This document shows positions 8,681 to 17,580 of a stretch of 64,000 nucleotides of DNA, one piece after another. The translations under genes and the position numbers were made by a program. The stretch comes from Veillonellales bacterium (lineage in GTDB: Bacteria; Bacillota; Negativicutes; Veillonellales; Dialisteraceae), in assembly GCA_944390485.1 (NCBI GenBank), contig CALXPQ010000006.1, positions 18,716 through 82,715 on the forward strand, written 5' to 3'. Below the pieces are notes generated by a model. The model ran no database searches and was not told the DNA's origin. It was given only the letters and a program-made list of their open reading frames with translations. Each line of letters begins with the position of its first letter. Positions within the stretch are counted from its first letter, which is position 1.

Positions 8681-8774
8681 AAGATTTGATGGCCCTCCGC
8701 TGACGGAATGAAACTCGCTCGCTGCGCTCGCTCAGACAGTCATTCCGTCCGGGCGCTCCGGGCCGTCAAATCTT
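8681..8774 (+). repeat. Repeat module C, copy 1: long hairpin
   Basis: Nested arms AAGATTTGA/TCAAATCTT, GGCCC/GGGCC and GACGGAATGA/TCATTCCGTC close on an apical CGCTCGCTGCGCTCGCTC palindrome. Confidence 0.75.
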
Positions 8775-8805
8775 GCCCCTGCGGGGCCGGCCTCCGTTCC
8801 AACGG

Positions 8806-8905
8806 GCGGGGTGCTGGACCAATGCTGGACTTGTATCGCACACGAGGTGCGGGATTCTTGTACGACGCGAATGTTTCGCAGACATCGGGGCAGCCCCACA
8901 TCACA
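8806..8905 (+). repeat. Repeat module B, copy 1
   Basis: Shares GCTGGACTTGTATCG, GAGGTGCGG, CGACGCGAA and a CCACAT end with copy 2 at 9207-9300; about 70% alike by eye. Confidence 0.65.
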
Positions 8906-8946
8906 ATATAATTTTTCCTTCGCAGGCGATGCAGATCCACATGGAG

Positions 8947-9065
8947 ATGCCGTATGTATCTCTCATATACGACTGCTTCCATTTTTGGAATGGGATTCCA
9001 TGGTCTCCGCCATTCTTTCCCGCCGCCGGGAAAGAGTGTCGGCCAAGAAAGGGGGCGCCGCCGCG
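8947..9065 (+). repeat. Repeat module A, copy 2
   Basis: Begins with GCCGTATGTATC. H1 is TGGAAT-GGG-ATTCCA (8986-9000); H2 is CTTTCCCG-CCGC-CGGGAAAG (9015-9034), shorter than in copy 1 but in the same place. Confidence 0.72.
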
Positions 9066-9077
9066 CGTTTCCGGCCT

Positions 9078-9172
9078 AAGCTGATCACCGTCTCAGCTAA
9101 CGGGCCGCAACTCGCTCCCTTCGGTCGCTCAGACACGGCGTCCCGTCTTCACGCTGAGACGGTGCCCAGCTT
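9078..9172 (+). repeat. Repeat module C, copy 2: long hairpin
   Basis: Arms AAGCTG/CAGCTT and ACCGTCTCAGC/GCTGAGACGGT, inner ACGGG/CCCGT, around CTCGCTCCCTTCGGTCGCTC. The stem bases differ from copy 1 on both strands while pairing is kept. Confidence 0.75.
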
Positions 9173-9206
9173 CCCCCTGCGGGGTCGGCCTCCAACGGAA
9201 CGGGCG

Positions 9207-9300
9207 GGGAAGCTGCACCAGTGCTGGACTTGTATCGTGCATGAGGTGCGGACTTCATTTTCGACGCGAACGTTTCTCATACACCGATGCGGGTCCACAT
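9207..9300 (+). repeat. Repeat module B, copy 2
   Basis: Second copy of the block at 8806-8905, again directly after a C hairpin and the phrase TGCGGGGTCGGCCTCC. Confidence 0.65.
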
Positions 9301-9660
9301 AACGATGCCCGCCATTCTTTTCATGCCCGGGGAAGTTTTGTGTCGCGTGCAAGCACGCTCCCTTGTGCCCCTGTAATTTCTCATGCAGGAGCGGACCCAC
9401 ATACGATAAAAAACTTTCCAAATCATATGCAAAAGTTAATCCCGCGAATGTTGTTCCTCATACGCACGCGCGAAGCGCGGCGGATAGGGCCCGGCTCTGC
9501 CGGGCTTTCTTTTTTCCTCCACATACGCAGGCGCTTGCGCGGCGTAAAATTCCGGCGCAGCCGGACTCCTCTTTCCCTTACGCCCGTGCGCAGCACGGCG
9601 GAACAGTCCGCTTGCGGACACTTCTTTCCCGCGGACGGGAATGCAACCGCTCCCCTCGCC

Positions 9661-9765
9661 TGAGCCCGGCCCCGAAGCCGGGCAGTTCCAGCGGGGCGGC
9701 TTTCTTTATTTGTGCCGCCCTTCTTCTCAGGCGCTCCCCACCAGAGCGCCGTGTTTGCGCCCGCC
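9661..9765 (+). repeat. Repeat module D, copy 1: three short hairpins
   Basis: GCCCGGC/GCCGGGC (9664-9683), GGGCGGC/GCCGCCC (9694-9720) and GGCGCTC/GAGCGCC (9730-9750), separated by conserved linkers. A reverse-oriented copy lies at 13575-13685. Confidence 0.75.
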
Positions 9766-9905
9766 CTTTTTCGCCTGGCCGGCCGCTTCTTCCTTTGGTT
9801 ACTTTCCATTCTTCCCGGGGGAAGAAGGAAAGTGACACGACCATGGAGCTCGTGCTCCAAAAAAGGATGCATCCGTAAATTTCGGACACGTACGGCATCG
9901 CAAAT
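9766..9905 (-). repeat. Repeat module A, copy 3 (reverse strand)
   Basis: Nearly identical to copy 4 at 13268-13405 but in the opposite orientation. H1 is TGGAGC-ACGA-GCTCCA (9844-9859); H2 has outer arms ACTTTCC/GGAAAGT and inner arms TTCTTCCC/GGGAAGAA (9801-9833). Confidence 0.78.
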
Positions 9906-9978
9906 GAGTCTACCCATACGCCCCGCTTTGACAGGGCCGGGAATGAAAACCTCTGCCGTTTCCTGAAAAACGGCAATG

Positions 9979-10009
9979 AAAAAAGCCCTGCTTTGTGCAG
10001 AGCTTTTTT
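9979..10009 (-). terminator. Terminator of birA
   Basis: Stem GCTCTGC/GCAGGGC followed on the reverse strand by TTTTTT; also T-rich on the forward side. Confidence 0.82.
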
Positions 10010-10010
10010 G

Positions 10011-11003
10011 TTACCGTCCGAGGTTCACGGGCTGGCCTGCCGGGCGGATAGAGACGTCGCCGGCGATGACGCGTTCGATTTTGTCGCCGGTATCGACGAG
10101 GAGACAGCCGTCTTTGTCGATGTCCACGGCGCGGCCGTTGAAGCTGTCTTCGTTGAAGATGACCCGCACGTCCTGCCCGATGGTGACGGAGAGGGCTTTC
10201 CAGTCTTCGAGGACTTTGTCGAAGCCTTCGGTCTGGGCGATGCGGTATTCTTTTTCGAGTTCGGACAGGACGGCCGCGAGGAGTTCTTTCCGGGAGACTT
10301 CCACGCCTTCATTGGCGAAGGAAGTAGCGCTCTCGCGGAAGGCTTCGGGGAATTCTTCTTTCTTCGCGCCCGTATTGATGCCGATGCCGATGATGATGTA
10401 GTCGATCTTTTCCATGGAGGCGGACATCTCGGTGATCATGCCCACCATTTTCTTCCCATGGCAGAGGATATCGTTCGGCCATTTGATACCGCACTCGGGC
10501 AGGCCCATGCGGCGGATGGCCCGGCACACGCCGACGCCGGCGAGAAGGGTGCATTTCGCCGCTTCCATGGGGAGGAAGCGCGGGCGCAGGATGAGAGAGA
10601 ACCAGATGCCTTTCGCGAAGGGCGAGTAGAAGTTCCGCGTGAGGCGGCCGTGGCCGGAGGTCTGCTCTTCGGCGACGACGATGGTCCCTTCTTCCGCACC
10701 TTCGCGGGCGATGCGCTTCGCCTCTTCGTTCGTGGAGGCGGTGGTCTCGAGGTAGACCACGCGGCGGCCGAAGGTGTCGGTGCGGAGGACGCTCTCGATC
10801 TCGAGGGGCGTGAGGAGGTTCGGTGCGTAGATCAGGCGGTAGCCCTTGCGGGTGCTCGATTCGAAGATGTAGCCTCTCGATTTCAGCACGTTGATCTGTT
10901 TCCAGATGGCCGTGCGGGACACGCCGAGGTCCTGAGAAATCTGCTCGCCGGAGACGAATTTCCCATCGGCTTTGCGGAAATATTCCAGAATTTCGTTTCT
11001 CAT
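10011..11003 (-). CDS. birA: Bifunctional biotin ligase / biotin operon repressor
   Basis: A 330-residue class II BirA. Residues 1-60 form a winged helix (SGEQISQDLGVSRTAIWKQI) that binds operators; the centre is the ligase, with the biotinyl-AMP loop in the variant form SGHGRLTR, KWPNDI near 173, and GIGIN near 210; the last 50 residues are the SH3-like C-terminal domain (VTIGQDVRV). It activates biotin with ATP and attaches it to carboxylase/decarboxylase carriers, and probably represses biotin genes. The first Gly of the usual GRGR loop is read as GHGR. It is bracketed by repeat arrays together with hslVU. Confidence 0.93.
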   Translation of the reverse strand: MRNEILEYFRKADGKFVSGEQISQDLGVSRTAIWKQINVLKSRGYIFESSTRKGYRLIYAPNLLTPLEIESVLRTDTFGRRVVYLETTASTNEEAKRIAREGAEEGTIVVAEEQTSGHGRLTRNFYSPFAKGIWFSLILRPRFLPMEAAKCTLLAGVGVCRAIRRMGLPECGIKWPNDILCHGKKMVGMITEMSASMEKIDYIIIGIGINTGAKKEEFPEAFRESATSFANEGVEVSRKELLAAVLSELEKEYRIAQTEGFDKVLEDWKALSVTIGQDVRVIFNEDSFNGRAVDIDKDGCLLVDTGDKIERVIAGDVSIRPAGQPVNLGR

Positions 11004-11121
11004 ATGCTGCTCCCCTTCCTGTATGTACTCATCGGGATTGTCTTTTTGCCGTTCAAATTTCCTTTATTATAGTCAACCTGCCAGAGGCAGTCAACCTGAG
11101 GGGGACCAGTGGCGCGACAAA

Positions 11122-11151
11122 GGAAAACGCCGCCCTTCGCGCGGGGCGGCG
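11122..11151 (-). terminator. Terminator of hslVU
   Basis: Perfect stem CGCCGCCC/GGGCGGCG followed by TTTTCC on the reverse strand, 7 bases past the hslU stop. Confidence 0.8.
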
Positions 11152-11157
11152 CTGTGG

Positions 11158-12525
11158 TCAGAGGATGTAGTGGGACACGTCCATATTGTCGGTGATGGTG
11201 CCAAGCTTCTCCCGCACGTAATCCGCGGTGACGACCACGTCTTTGTCTTCCCGGTCGGAAGCGTCGAAGGAGATGTCTTCGAGGACGCGCTCGAGGATGG
11301 TGTAGAGCCGGCGCGCGCCGATGTCTTCGGTCTCGCGGTTCACCCGGGCGGCGATGTCGGCCACGGCGTCCAGGGCATCTTCGGTGAAGCGGAGGGAAAT
11401 GCCTTCCGCGGAGAGGAGCGCCGTGTACTGACGGATGAGAGCCTGCCGGGGCTCGGTGAGGATGCGGCGGAATTCTTCCCGGCCGAGGCTCTGGAGCTCC
11501 ACCCGGATGGGGAAGCGCCCCTGCAGCTCGGGGATGAGGTCGCTGGGCTTCGACACATGGAAGGCCCCGGCGGCGATGAAAAGGATATGGTCGGTCTTCA
11601 CCATGCCGTACTTGGTCTTCACGGTGGCCCCTTCCACGATGGGCAGGATGTCCCGCTGCACGCCTTCGCGGGAGACGTCGGGCCCGCCGGAAGCGCCGCG
11701 GCGGCCGGCCACCTTGTCGATCTCGTCGATGAAGATGATGCCGTGCTCTTCCGCGTTCTTCACCGCGCGGTCGGCGGCGAGGTCCATGTCCACCATGTCG
11801 TCCGCCGCTTCTTCCGTGAGGATCTGCTTCGCCATGCGGACGGTGACTTTCTTTTTCTTCGTCTGCTTCGGCATCATGGAGGAAAGCATCTGGGAGATCT
11901 GGTTCACGTTTTCATTGTCCCCCATGCCGGACAGGCGGCCTTTGTCGCGCACTTCGATCTCGACGGTGCGGTCGTCCAGCTCGCCGTTTCTGAGGCGCTG
12001 GAGGAACCACGCCCGGCGCTCGGCTTTCTCCGGGTCTTCGGCGGGCTGCTCGTCCCGCTTCCGCTCGCCGAAGATGATCTCCATGGGGTTGCGGGTCTCC
12101 GTCTTCTTCGTGGGCCACATGATCTCGCCGAGCTTCTGGATGGCCGCATCTTCCGCGTCTTTCCCGTGGGCGGCGGCGTCTTTCTTTTTCTCAAGGCGCA
12201 CCGCTTCTTCCACGAGGTCGCGCACCATGGACTCCACGTCCCGCCCCACGTAGCCCACTTCGGTGTACTTCGTGGCTTCCACTTTCACGAAGGGCGCGTC
12301 GGTGAGCGAGGCGATGCGGCGGGCGATCTCAGTCTTGCCCACGCCGGTGGGGCCGATGAGCAGGATGTTCTTCGGGATGATTTCCCGGGCGATGTCCTGC
12401 GGGAGCTGGGCCGCGCGCCACCGGTTCCGCAGGGCGACGGCCACGGATTTCTTCGCCGCCTGCTGGCCGACGATGTATTCATCGAGGTATGCCACGATCT
12501 TCCGCGGCGTGAGTGTGCTGTCCAT
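11158..12525 (-). CDS. hslU: HslU/ClpY unfoldase ATPase
   Basis: A 455-residue AAA+ ATPase that unfolds substrates and threads them into HslV. The N-terminal TPRKIVAYLDEYIVGQ, Walker A GPTGVGKT near 58, pore loop TEVGYVGRD near 88, the I-domain (about 110-240), Walker B IIFIDEIDK, and the C-terminal YIL that inserts into HslV are all present. Its ATG overlaps the hslV stop (ATGA), so the two are translationally coupled. Normal length. Confidence 0.97.
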   Translation of the reverse strand: MDSTLTPRKIVAYLDEYIVGQQAAKKSVAVALRNRWRAAQLPQDIAREIIPKNILLIGPTGVGKTEIARRIASLTDAPFVKVEATKYTEVGYVGRDVESMVRDLVEEAVRLEKKKDAAAHGKDAEDAAIQKLGEIMWPTKKTETRNPMEIIFGERKRDEQPAEDPEKAERRAWFLQRLRNGELDDRTVEIEVRDKGRLSGMGDNENVNQISQMLSSMMPKQTKKKKVTVRMAKQILTEEAADDMVDMDLAADRAVKNAEEHGIIFIDEIDKVAGRRGASGGPDVSREGVQRDILPIVEGATVKTKYGMVKTDHILFIAAGAFHVSKPSDLIPELQGRFPIRVELQSLGREEFRRILTEPRQALIRQYTALLSAEGISLRFTEDALDAVADIAARVNRETEDIGARRLYTILERVLEDISFDASDREDKDVVVTADYVREKLGTITDNMDVSHYIL

Positions 12526-13055
12526 CAGATTTCCTCCACGATAACATTGTGATTCGTATACACGCAGATATCCGCCGCGATGTGGAGCGACTTCTCCGCG
12601 ATCTCCCGGGCGGAAAGGTCCGTATTCGCCGTGAGGGCCCGCGCCGCGGCAAGAGCGTAGTTGCCGCCGCTCCCGATGGCGAGGATGCCGTCGTCCGGCT
12701 CGATCACTTCGCCGCTCCCGGAGACGAGGTAAAGGTGCTCCCCGTCGGTCATGATGAGGAGCGCCTCGAGTTTCTGCAGGACCCGGTCGCGCCGCCAGTC
12801 CTTGGCGAATTCCACGGCGGCGCGGAGCAGATTGCCGTTGCAGTCCGTGAGGCGCGCTTCAAATTTGTCGAAAAGAGCAAAGGCGTCCGCCACGGAGCCG
12901 GCGAATCCGGCGATGATCTTTCCGTGATAGAGGCGGCGCACTTTCCGCGCGGTGTTTTTCATGATGACCGCATTGCCCATGGTGACCTGACCGTCGCCGG
13001 CGACGGCGGTATGCCCGTCTTTGCGGACGGCCAGGATGGTAGTCGCTGTAAACAT
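12525..13055 (-). CDS. hslV: HslV/ClpQ (CodW) peptidase
   Basis: A 176-residue Thr/Ser-type proteasome-like peptidase. The ATG at 13055 has a GGGAGG site 6 bases upstream; the longer open frame reaching 13292 runs into the repeat block. The sequence begins [10 protein letters not shown], so mature HslV would need trimming of a short leader to expose Thr, as in Bacillus CodW-type proteins with longer N-termini. The GDGQVTMG and [10 protein letters not shown] segments and [24 protein letters not shown] core are conserved. Works as a dodecamer with HslU. Confidence 0.95.
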   Translation of the reverse strand: MFTATTILAVRKDGHTAVAGDGQVTMGNAVIMKNTARKVRRLYHGKIIAGFAGSVADAFALFDKFEARLTDCNGNLLRAAVEFAKDWRRDRVLQKLEALLIMTDGEHLYLVSGSGEVIEPDDGILAIGSGGNYALAAARALTANTDLSAREIAEKSLHIAADICVYTNHNVIVEEI

Positions 13056-13134
13056 GGATGATAGTCCTCCCTGCGGGGTGAAACGAAGGCCGGGCAGGAG
13101 TGCCGTCCGGCCGGGATTGACTTTGTCTTGTTTC

Positions 13135-13143
13135 ATTATATCA
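13135..13143 (-). promoter_or_regulatory. Extended -10 promoter of hslVU
   Basis: TGATATAAT on the reverse strand; no good -35 is visible. The 75-nt leader contains a GC-rich imperfect hairpin at about 13088-13113. Confidence 0.55.
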
Positions 13144-13267
13144 TGACGGGGCGCAGGGCCGGGGAGCCCATGCAGGAGCGGGTGCCTCAACCATGGCATG
13201 ACTTTTGACACAGGCGGTGCGAATGCAGGCGGATGCTTGATCCTTTCAAAACTGTCGAAGCAGAGCT

Positions 13268-13405
13268 TATTTGCGATGCCGTACGTGCTCATTCATTTAC
13301 GGATGCATCCGTTATAGGAGCGCGAGCTCCATGGTCGTGTCACTTTCCTTCTTCCTCCGGGAAGAATGGAAAGTAACCAAAGGAAGAAGCGGCCGGCCAG
13401 GCGAA
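13268..13405 (+). repeat. Repeat module A, copy 4
   Basis: Starts GCGATGCCGTACGTG. H1 is GGAGC-GCGA-GCTCC (13317-13330); H2 has arms ACTTTCC/GGAAAGT with inner TTCTTCC/GGAAGAA (13342-13374). Followed by AACCAAAGGAAGAAGCGGCC as in copy 3. Confidence 0.78.
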
Positions 13406-13417
13406 AAAGGACCTGTC

Positions 13418-13535
13418 GGCGGGGCGTCCTGCCGCTCAGTTTGTAATTCCCTTTCAGCACAAATGCGGCTTGAACGGTAGGGAGATAAGCATGCCGGGAC
13501 AGTACAAACTGCAAGACGCGGCACGCCGCCCCGCC
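13418..13535 (+). repeat. Repeat module C, copy 3: long hairpin
   Basis: Outer arms GGCGGGGC/GCCCCGCC (13418-13425, 13528-13535) and inner arms AGTTTGTA/TACAAACT (13438-13445, 13503-13510). It follows an A module as C1 and C2 do, but is missing after A copy 3. Confidence 0.65.
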
Positions 13536-13574
13536 TGCTGCGGCTCTGAGGAGCCGCACCGGCCCTTTTTCTTA

Positions 13575-13685
13575 ATGGCCGGGTGCAAATTCGGCGCTCT
13601 GGTAGGGAGCGCCTGAACGGAAGGGCGGCACAGATTAGAAAGCCGCCCCACTGGAACTGCCCGGCTTAGAGGCCGGGCTCAGATG
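13575..13685 (-). repeat. Repeat module D, copy 2
   Basis: Reverse-oriented equivalent of 9661-9765: GGCGCTC/GAGCGCC (13593-13613), GGGCGGC/GCCGCCC (13623-13648) and GCCCGGC/GCCGGGC (13659-13678). Stems are identical to copy 1 while the loops differ. The remaining stretch 13686-13861 holds only degraded fragments of the same family and no gene. Confidence 0.72.
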
Positions 13686-13861
13686 GAGGATACGGCTGCG
13701 TTCCCGCCCGCAACAGAAGGACCCGTATGGAGCGCGGTTAAGGACGTCTCGAAGAAAGCCCCCTTCTGAAAAATCGATGTGCCGCCCCCTCACTTCCACA
13801 TGAGACCAGCGCTTCTGCAAACATTCTCGTTCCTCACCTATGGGACGCACCTGACCCACGC

Positions 13862-13892
13862 AAAAAAGACAGGCGCGGCACCTGTCTTTTTT
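13862..13892 (-). terminator. Terminator of the dprA-topA-trmFO operon
   Basis: Stem AGACAGG/CCTGTCT around TGCCGCG with T-runs on the reverse strand, then GCGTGG. Confidence 0.85.
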
Positions 13893-13895
13893 CTT

Positions 13896-15200
13896 TTATT
13901 TCTGTTCCGCAAGGAAGGCGTCCAGCGCGGCGAGGGCGCGTTCGGCGATTTTTGCGTTCTTTTCTTTCTTCGGCACGCGCGTTTCGAGCGGCGGCATGAG
14001 ACCGAAGTTGACGTTCATGGGCTGGAAGTTTTTCCCTTCGTAATGGGAGATGTAATGCGTGAGGGAGCCGAGGGCGGTCTCCCTTGGGAAGGGCACGGGC
14101 TCTTCCCCGCGCACGCGGGCGGCCGCGCCCCAGGCGGCGGCGATGCCCGAGGCGGCGGACTCGACGTACCCCTCCACACCGGTCATCTGCCCGGCGAAGA
14201 ATAGGCCGGGCCGGGTGCGCGACTCCATAGCCGCAGTGAGAAGGTCCGGCGAATCGATGTAGGTGTTCCGGTGCATCACGCCGTAGCGGATGAATTCCGC
14301 ATGGGCGAGGCCGGGGATCATGCCGAAGACGCGGCGCTGCTCGCCCCATTTGAGGTGGGTCTGGAAGCCCACGATGTTGTACATCGTGCCGTCTTCGTTG
14401 TCCTGGCGGAGCTGCACCACCGCGTAGGGGTCTTTCCCCGTGCGCGGGTCGGGCAGGCCCACGGGCTTCATGGGGCCGAAGCGCATGGTGTCTTCCCCGC
14501 GCTGGGCCATCACTTCGATGGGCATGCATCCCTCGAAGACTTTTTTATTTTCAAAGCCGTGCACTTCCGCGGTCTCCGCCGAGGCGAGGGCCTGCTGGAA
14601 GGCTTTATACTCCGCTTCGTCCATGGGGCAGTTCAGGTACGCCGCTTCCCCTTTGCCGTAGCGGGAGGCGCGGTACACCACGGACATGTCGAGAGAATCT
14701 TTCGTCACGATGGGCGCGGCGGCATCGTAGAAATGGAAGCCTTCCCCGCCGCAGAAGCGCTCGATGTCCGCGGCGATCGCCCCGTCGGTGAGGGGGCCCG
14801 TGGCGATGATGACGATGCCTTCTTCAGGGATGGCGTCCACACGCTCTTCCGCGACTTCGATGAGGGGATGGCTCCGCACCGCTTCGGTCACGGCGGCGGC
14901 GTAGCCCATGCGGTCCACGGCGAGCGCCCCTCCGGCGGGGACGCTGTGCGCATCGGCCGCGGCCATGATGACGGAGCCGAGGCGGCGCATCTCCTCTTTC
15001 AGAAGGCCCACCGCGTTCGTGAGGGCCGCTGCCCGGAGGGAGTTGCTGCACACGAGCTCGGCGAAGTACGCCGTGTGGTGCGCGGGGGTGGTGTCCGCCG
15101 GGCGCATCTCGATGAGGCGCACGGGGATCCCCTGCCGGGCGAGCTGCCAGGCCGCTTCGCTCCCCGCGAGGCCTGCGCCGACGATGGTCACTGGCTTCAT
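13896..15200 (-). CDS. trmFO: Folate-dependent tRNA (m5U54) methyltransferase TrmFO
   Basis: A 434-residue FAD enzyme that uses methylene-tetrahydrofolate to make ribothymidine at tRNA position 54. The N-terminal dinucleotide loop [23 protein letters not shown] near 50, and the C-terminal [16 protein letters not shown] are diagnostic. The start overlaps the topA stop as ATGA and has AGGAGGAAGC before it. In many Firmicutes the next genes are xerC, hslV and hslU; here the operon ends after trmFO and a repeat block occupies the place of xerC. Confidence 0.96.
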   Translation of the reverse strand: MKPVTIVGAGLAGSEAAWQLARQGIPVRLIEMRPADTTPAHHTAYFAELVCSNSLRAAALTNAVGLLKEEMRRLGSVIMAAADAHSVPAGGALAVDRMGYAAAVTEAVRSHPLIEVAEERVDAIPEEGIVIIATGPLTDGAIAADIERFCGGEGFHFYDAAAPIVTKDSLDMSVVYRASRYGKGEAAYLNCPMDEAEYKAFQQALASAETAEVHGFENKKVFEGCMPIEVMAQRGEDTMRFGPMKPVGLPDPRTGKDPYAVVQLRQDNEDGTMYNIVGFQTHLKWGEQRRVFGMIPGLAHAEFIRYGVMHRNTYIDSPDLLTAAMESRTRPGLFFAGQMTGVEGYVESAASGIAAAWGAAARVRGEEPVPFPRETALGSLTHYISHYEGKNFQPMNVNFGLMPPLETRVPKKEKNAKIAERALAALDAFLAEQK

Positions 15201-17563
15201 GCTTCCTCCTGTCCTTCCGGCTTCTCCGCCGGGGCGTCCGCCTTCTTCGCGCGGGTGCGCCGCTTCGGCTGGGTGGGGCATTCCGGATTGGAGCAGACGA
15301 TGTGCTCCGTCTTGTCCCGCCCGATTTTCTTCACCATGATATGGCCGCAGGTCGGGCAGAACTGGTCCACCGGCTCATTCCAGAGCGCCATGTCGCACTT
15401 CGGGTACTCGCTGCACCCGTAGAAATAGCGGCCCCGGCGGGAACGGCGGCGGATGAGGTGCCCTTTATGGCACTTCGGACACTCGATGCCCGTGTCCACC
15501 ACGATGGACTTCGTGGCCTTGCACGCGGGACACGCGAGGTACCGGCCGAACGGCCCCGTGCGGTACACCATCTTCGCGCCGCACTTATCGCACACCACGT
15601 CCGATTCCTCGTCAGGCTCGCGGTCCTGGCGGTAGGGCTTGATGTTGCTGCACTTCGGGTAGTTCGGGCAGGCCAGGTATTTTCCGTAGCGCCCCATCTT
15701 CACGATCATGTGCGCGCCGCACTTCTCGCAGACGACGTCGGATACTTCCTGATTCTTCTCCCGGTCTTCCGCAGCCTGGATGTCCGCGTCTTTCAGCTCC
15801 TCACTGAAGACTTTGTAGAAATCCTTCATGACCTTCCCGTAGGAGGTCTTCCCGGCGGCGACCTTGTCCAGCTCGTTTTCCATGTCGGCGGTGAAGTCCA
15901 CGTTGATGATGCCGCCGAAATATTTTTTCAGCAGGTCCACGATGCGGAAGCCCAGCTCGGTGGGCACGAACTGCTTGTTTTCCTTCTCCACGTATTTCCG
16001 GCGCTGGATGGTGTCCAGGATCGGCGCGTAGGTGGACGGGCGGCCGATGCCCTTTTCTTCGAGGGTCTTGATGAGGCTCGCCTCGGTGTAGCGCGGCGGC
16101 GGCGCGGTGAAATGCTGCTCGCCGTCCACGGAGACGTTCTTCACGGTGTCGCCCTTATGAAGCGCCGGGAGGGTGTTTTCCTTCTCGCTGTCCTTCGCTT
16201 TTTCCTTCGCGGTCTGAAGCACGGTGAAGCCGTCGAAGAGGACGTGCATGCCCGTGGCGCGGAGGGTATAGTCGCCGCACTGGAGCACGGCCGCGGTATT
16301 TTCCGTCACCTGCGGCGCCATCTGGCTGGCGAGGAACCGGTTCCAGATGAGGGTGTAGAGTTTCATCTGGTCCCGCGAGAGGGAGCCTTCCAGCGCTTCC
16401 GGTGGGAATTTCAGCGACGTGGGGCGGATGGCTTCGTGCGCGTCCTGCGCTTCTTTCGACTTGGCGTAGACGTTCGGCTTCGCCGGGACGTAGTCCGCGC
16501 CGTAGCGCTCGGCGATGTACGCCAGCGCGGGCTTCACCATCTCGTCGGAGATGCGCACCGAGTCGGTACGCATGTAGGTGATGAGCCCCACGTGGCCGTG
16601 GCCGGCGATCTCCACGCCTTCGTAGAGGGTCTGGGCCACCATCATGGTCTTCTTCGAGCCGAAGGAGAGCCGGTTCACCGCTTCCTGCTGCATGGTGGAC
16701 GTGGTGAAGGGCGGCTTCGGCCGTCTCTGCTTCTTCTGCTTCGTCACGGAGGAAATGACCGCTTCCTGCTTCCCGAGCGCCGCGAGGACCGCGTCGGTCT
16801 CTTCTTTATTGTGAAGCTTCGCCTCTTCGCCCCGGATGTGGGTGAGGCGCGCGCGGAAGGTCTCTTTCCCGTCCGTCCTGTACTTGCCTTCTACGGTCCA
16901 GTATTCTTCGGGATGGAAGGCTTTGATCTCTTCTTCGCGCTCGCAGATGAGGCGCACCGCCACGGACTGCACGCGTCCGGCGGAGAGACCGCGGTAGACC
17001 TGCTTCCACAGCCACGGGGAGAGCTTGTACCCCACGAGGCGGTCCAGCACGCGCCGCGCCTGCTGGGCGTCCACGCGGTTCTCGTCGATGGGCCCGGGAT
17101 GCTGCACCGCGTCGCGGATGGCGGGCGGCGTGATCTCGTGGAAAGCGATGCGCACATTGTCTTCCGGATTCACGTCGAGGAGCTTCGAGAGGTGCCACGA
17201 GATGGCTTCCCCTTCGCGGTCGGGGTCCGTCGCGAGGAGCACGTCCCGGCACTGGTTCGCTTCTTTCTGGAGGTCCCGGATAACGGCTTCGCGTCCTTCC
17301 GCATTGACGTACTGCGGGGTGAAGCCGTGGTCGATGTCCACGCCGAGGGTGCGCTTCGGCAGGTCGCGCAGGTGCCCCATGGAGGCCATGACCCGGTAGT
17401 CCGGCCCGAGGATGCGCTCGATGGTGCGCGCTTTCGCCGGGGATTCCACCACGACGAGCCGCTTGCCCTTCGGATTCGGTTTCCGATGGAATGCCGGTTC
17501 GGCGGACGGCAGGGACGTTTTCTTTTTCCTGTCGCCGATGGTGATCGTTCTCTTGATCGACAT
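15197..17563 (-). CDS. topA: DNA topoisomerase I
   Basis: A 788-residue type IA topoisomerase that relaxes negative supercoils. The ATG at 17563 follows GGGAGGAACT. A basic N-terminal extension of about 33 residues precedes the TOPRIM domain ([30 protein letters not shown]). The catalytic Tyr lies in [10 protein letters not shown] near 308, and ENTLP...[12 protein letters not shown] is conserved. The last 170 residues contain four CxxC...C zinc-ribbon units and a basic tail. Second gene of dprA-topA-trmFO, 17 bases after dprA. Confidence 0.97.
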   Translation of the reverse strand: MSIKRTITIGDRKKKTSLPSAEPAFHRKPNPKGKRLVVVESPAKARTIERILGPDYRVMASMGHLRDLPKRTLGVDIDHGFTPQYVNAEGREAVIRDLQKEANQCRDVLLATDPDREGEAISWHLSKLLDVNPEDNVRIAFHEITPPAIRDAVQHPGPIDENRVDAQQARRVLDRLVGYKLSPWLWKQVYRGLSAGRVQSVAVRLICEREEEIKAFHPEEYWTVEGKYRTDGKETFRARLTHIRGEEAKLHNKEETDAVLAALGKQEAVISSVTKQKKQRRPKPPFTTSTMQQEAVNRLSFGSKKTMMVAQTLYEGVEIAGHGHVGLITYMRTDSVRISDEMVKPALAYIAERYGADYVPAKPNVYAKSKEAQDAHEAIRPTSLKFPPEALEGSLSRDQMKLYTLIWNRFLASQMAPQVTENTAAVLQCGDYTLRATGMHVLFDGFTVLQTAKEKAKDSEKENTLPALHKGDTVKNVSVDGEQHFTAPPPRYTEASLIKTLEEKGIGRPSTYAPILDTIQRRKYVEKENKQFVPTELGFRIVDLLKKYFGGIINVDFTADMENELDKVAAGKTSYGKVMKDFYKVFSEELKDADIQAAEDREKNQEVSDVVCEKCGAHMIVKMGRYGKYLACPNYPKCSNIKPYRQDREPDEESDVVCDKCGAKMVYRTGPFGRYLACPACKATKSIVVDTGIECPKCHKGHLIRRRSRRGRYFYGCSEYPKCDMALWNEPVDQFCPTCGHIMVKKIGRDKTEHIVCSNPECPTQPKRRTRAKKADAPAEKPEGQEEA

Positions 17564-17580
17564 AGTTCCTCCCATCTCTG

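Larger units (their letters stand above)
8345..9965. repeat. Gene-free array of modular hairpin repeats
   Basis: About 1.6 kb with no credible gene: the open frames present lack ribosome sites and coding character. The stretch is a mosaic of related modules: A (two stem-loops), B (unpaired conserved block), C (one long hairpin) and D (three short hairpins). From left: a degenerate start at 8345-8545, then A1-C1-B1-A2-C2-B2 to about 9305, a degraded A fragment near 9301-9345, then D1 joined to A3 in reverse orientation (9661-9905). The degenerate phrase AAAATTCCGGCGCAG occurs at about 8407 and 9546. Confidence 0.75.

Noticed and set aside
8342..9976. Short open frames in the repeat arrays with similar translations (for example the phrase EEWKVTKG at both 9.8 and 13.4 kb)
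   Set aside because: Similarity follows from DNA repeats; copies 1 and 2 do not keep the frame, and paired stem changes favour structure over protein.
12525..13292. Long N-terminal extension of hslV
   Set aside because: The upstream part runs through the promoter and repeat block; a good ribosome site and homology support the ATG at 13055.
8345..13895. CRISPR array or transposon remnant
   Set aside because: Repeats are long, unequal and hairpin-rich without regular spacers; no transposase fragment or target-site duplication was seen.
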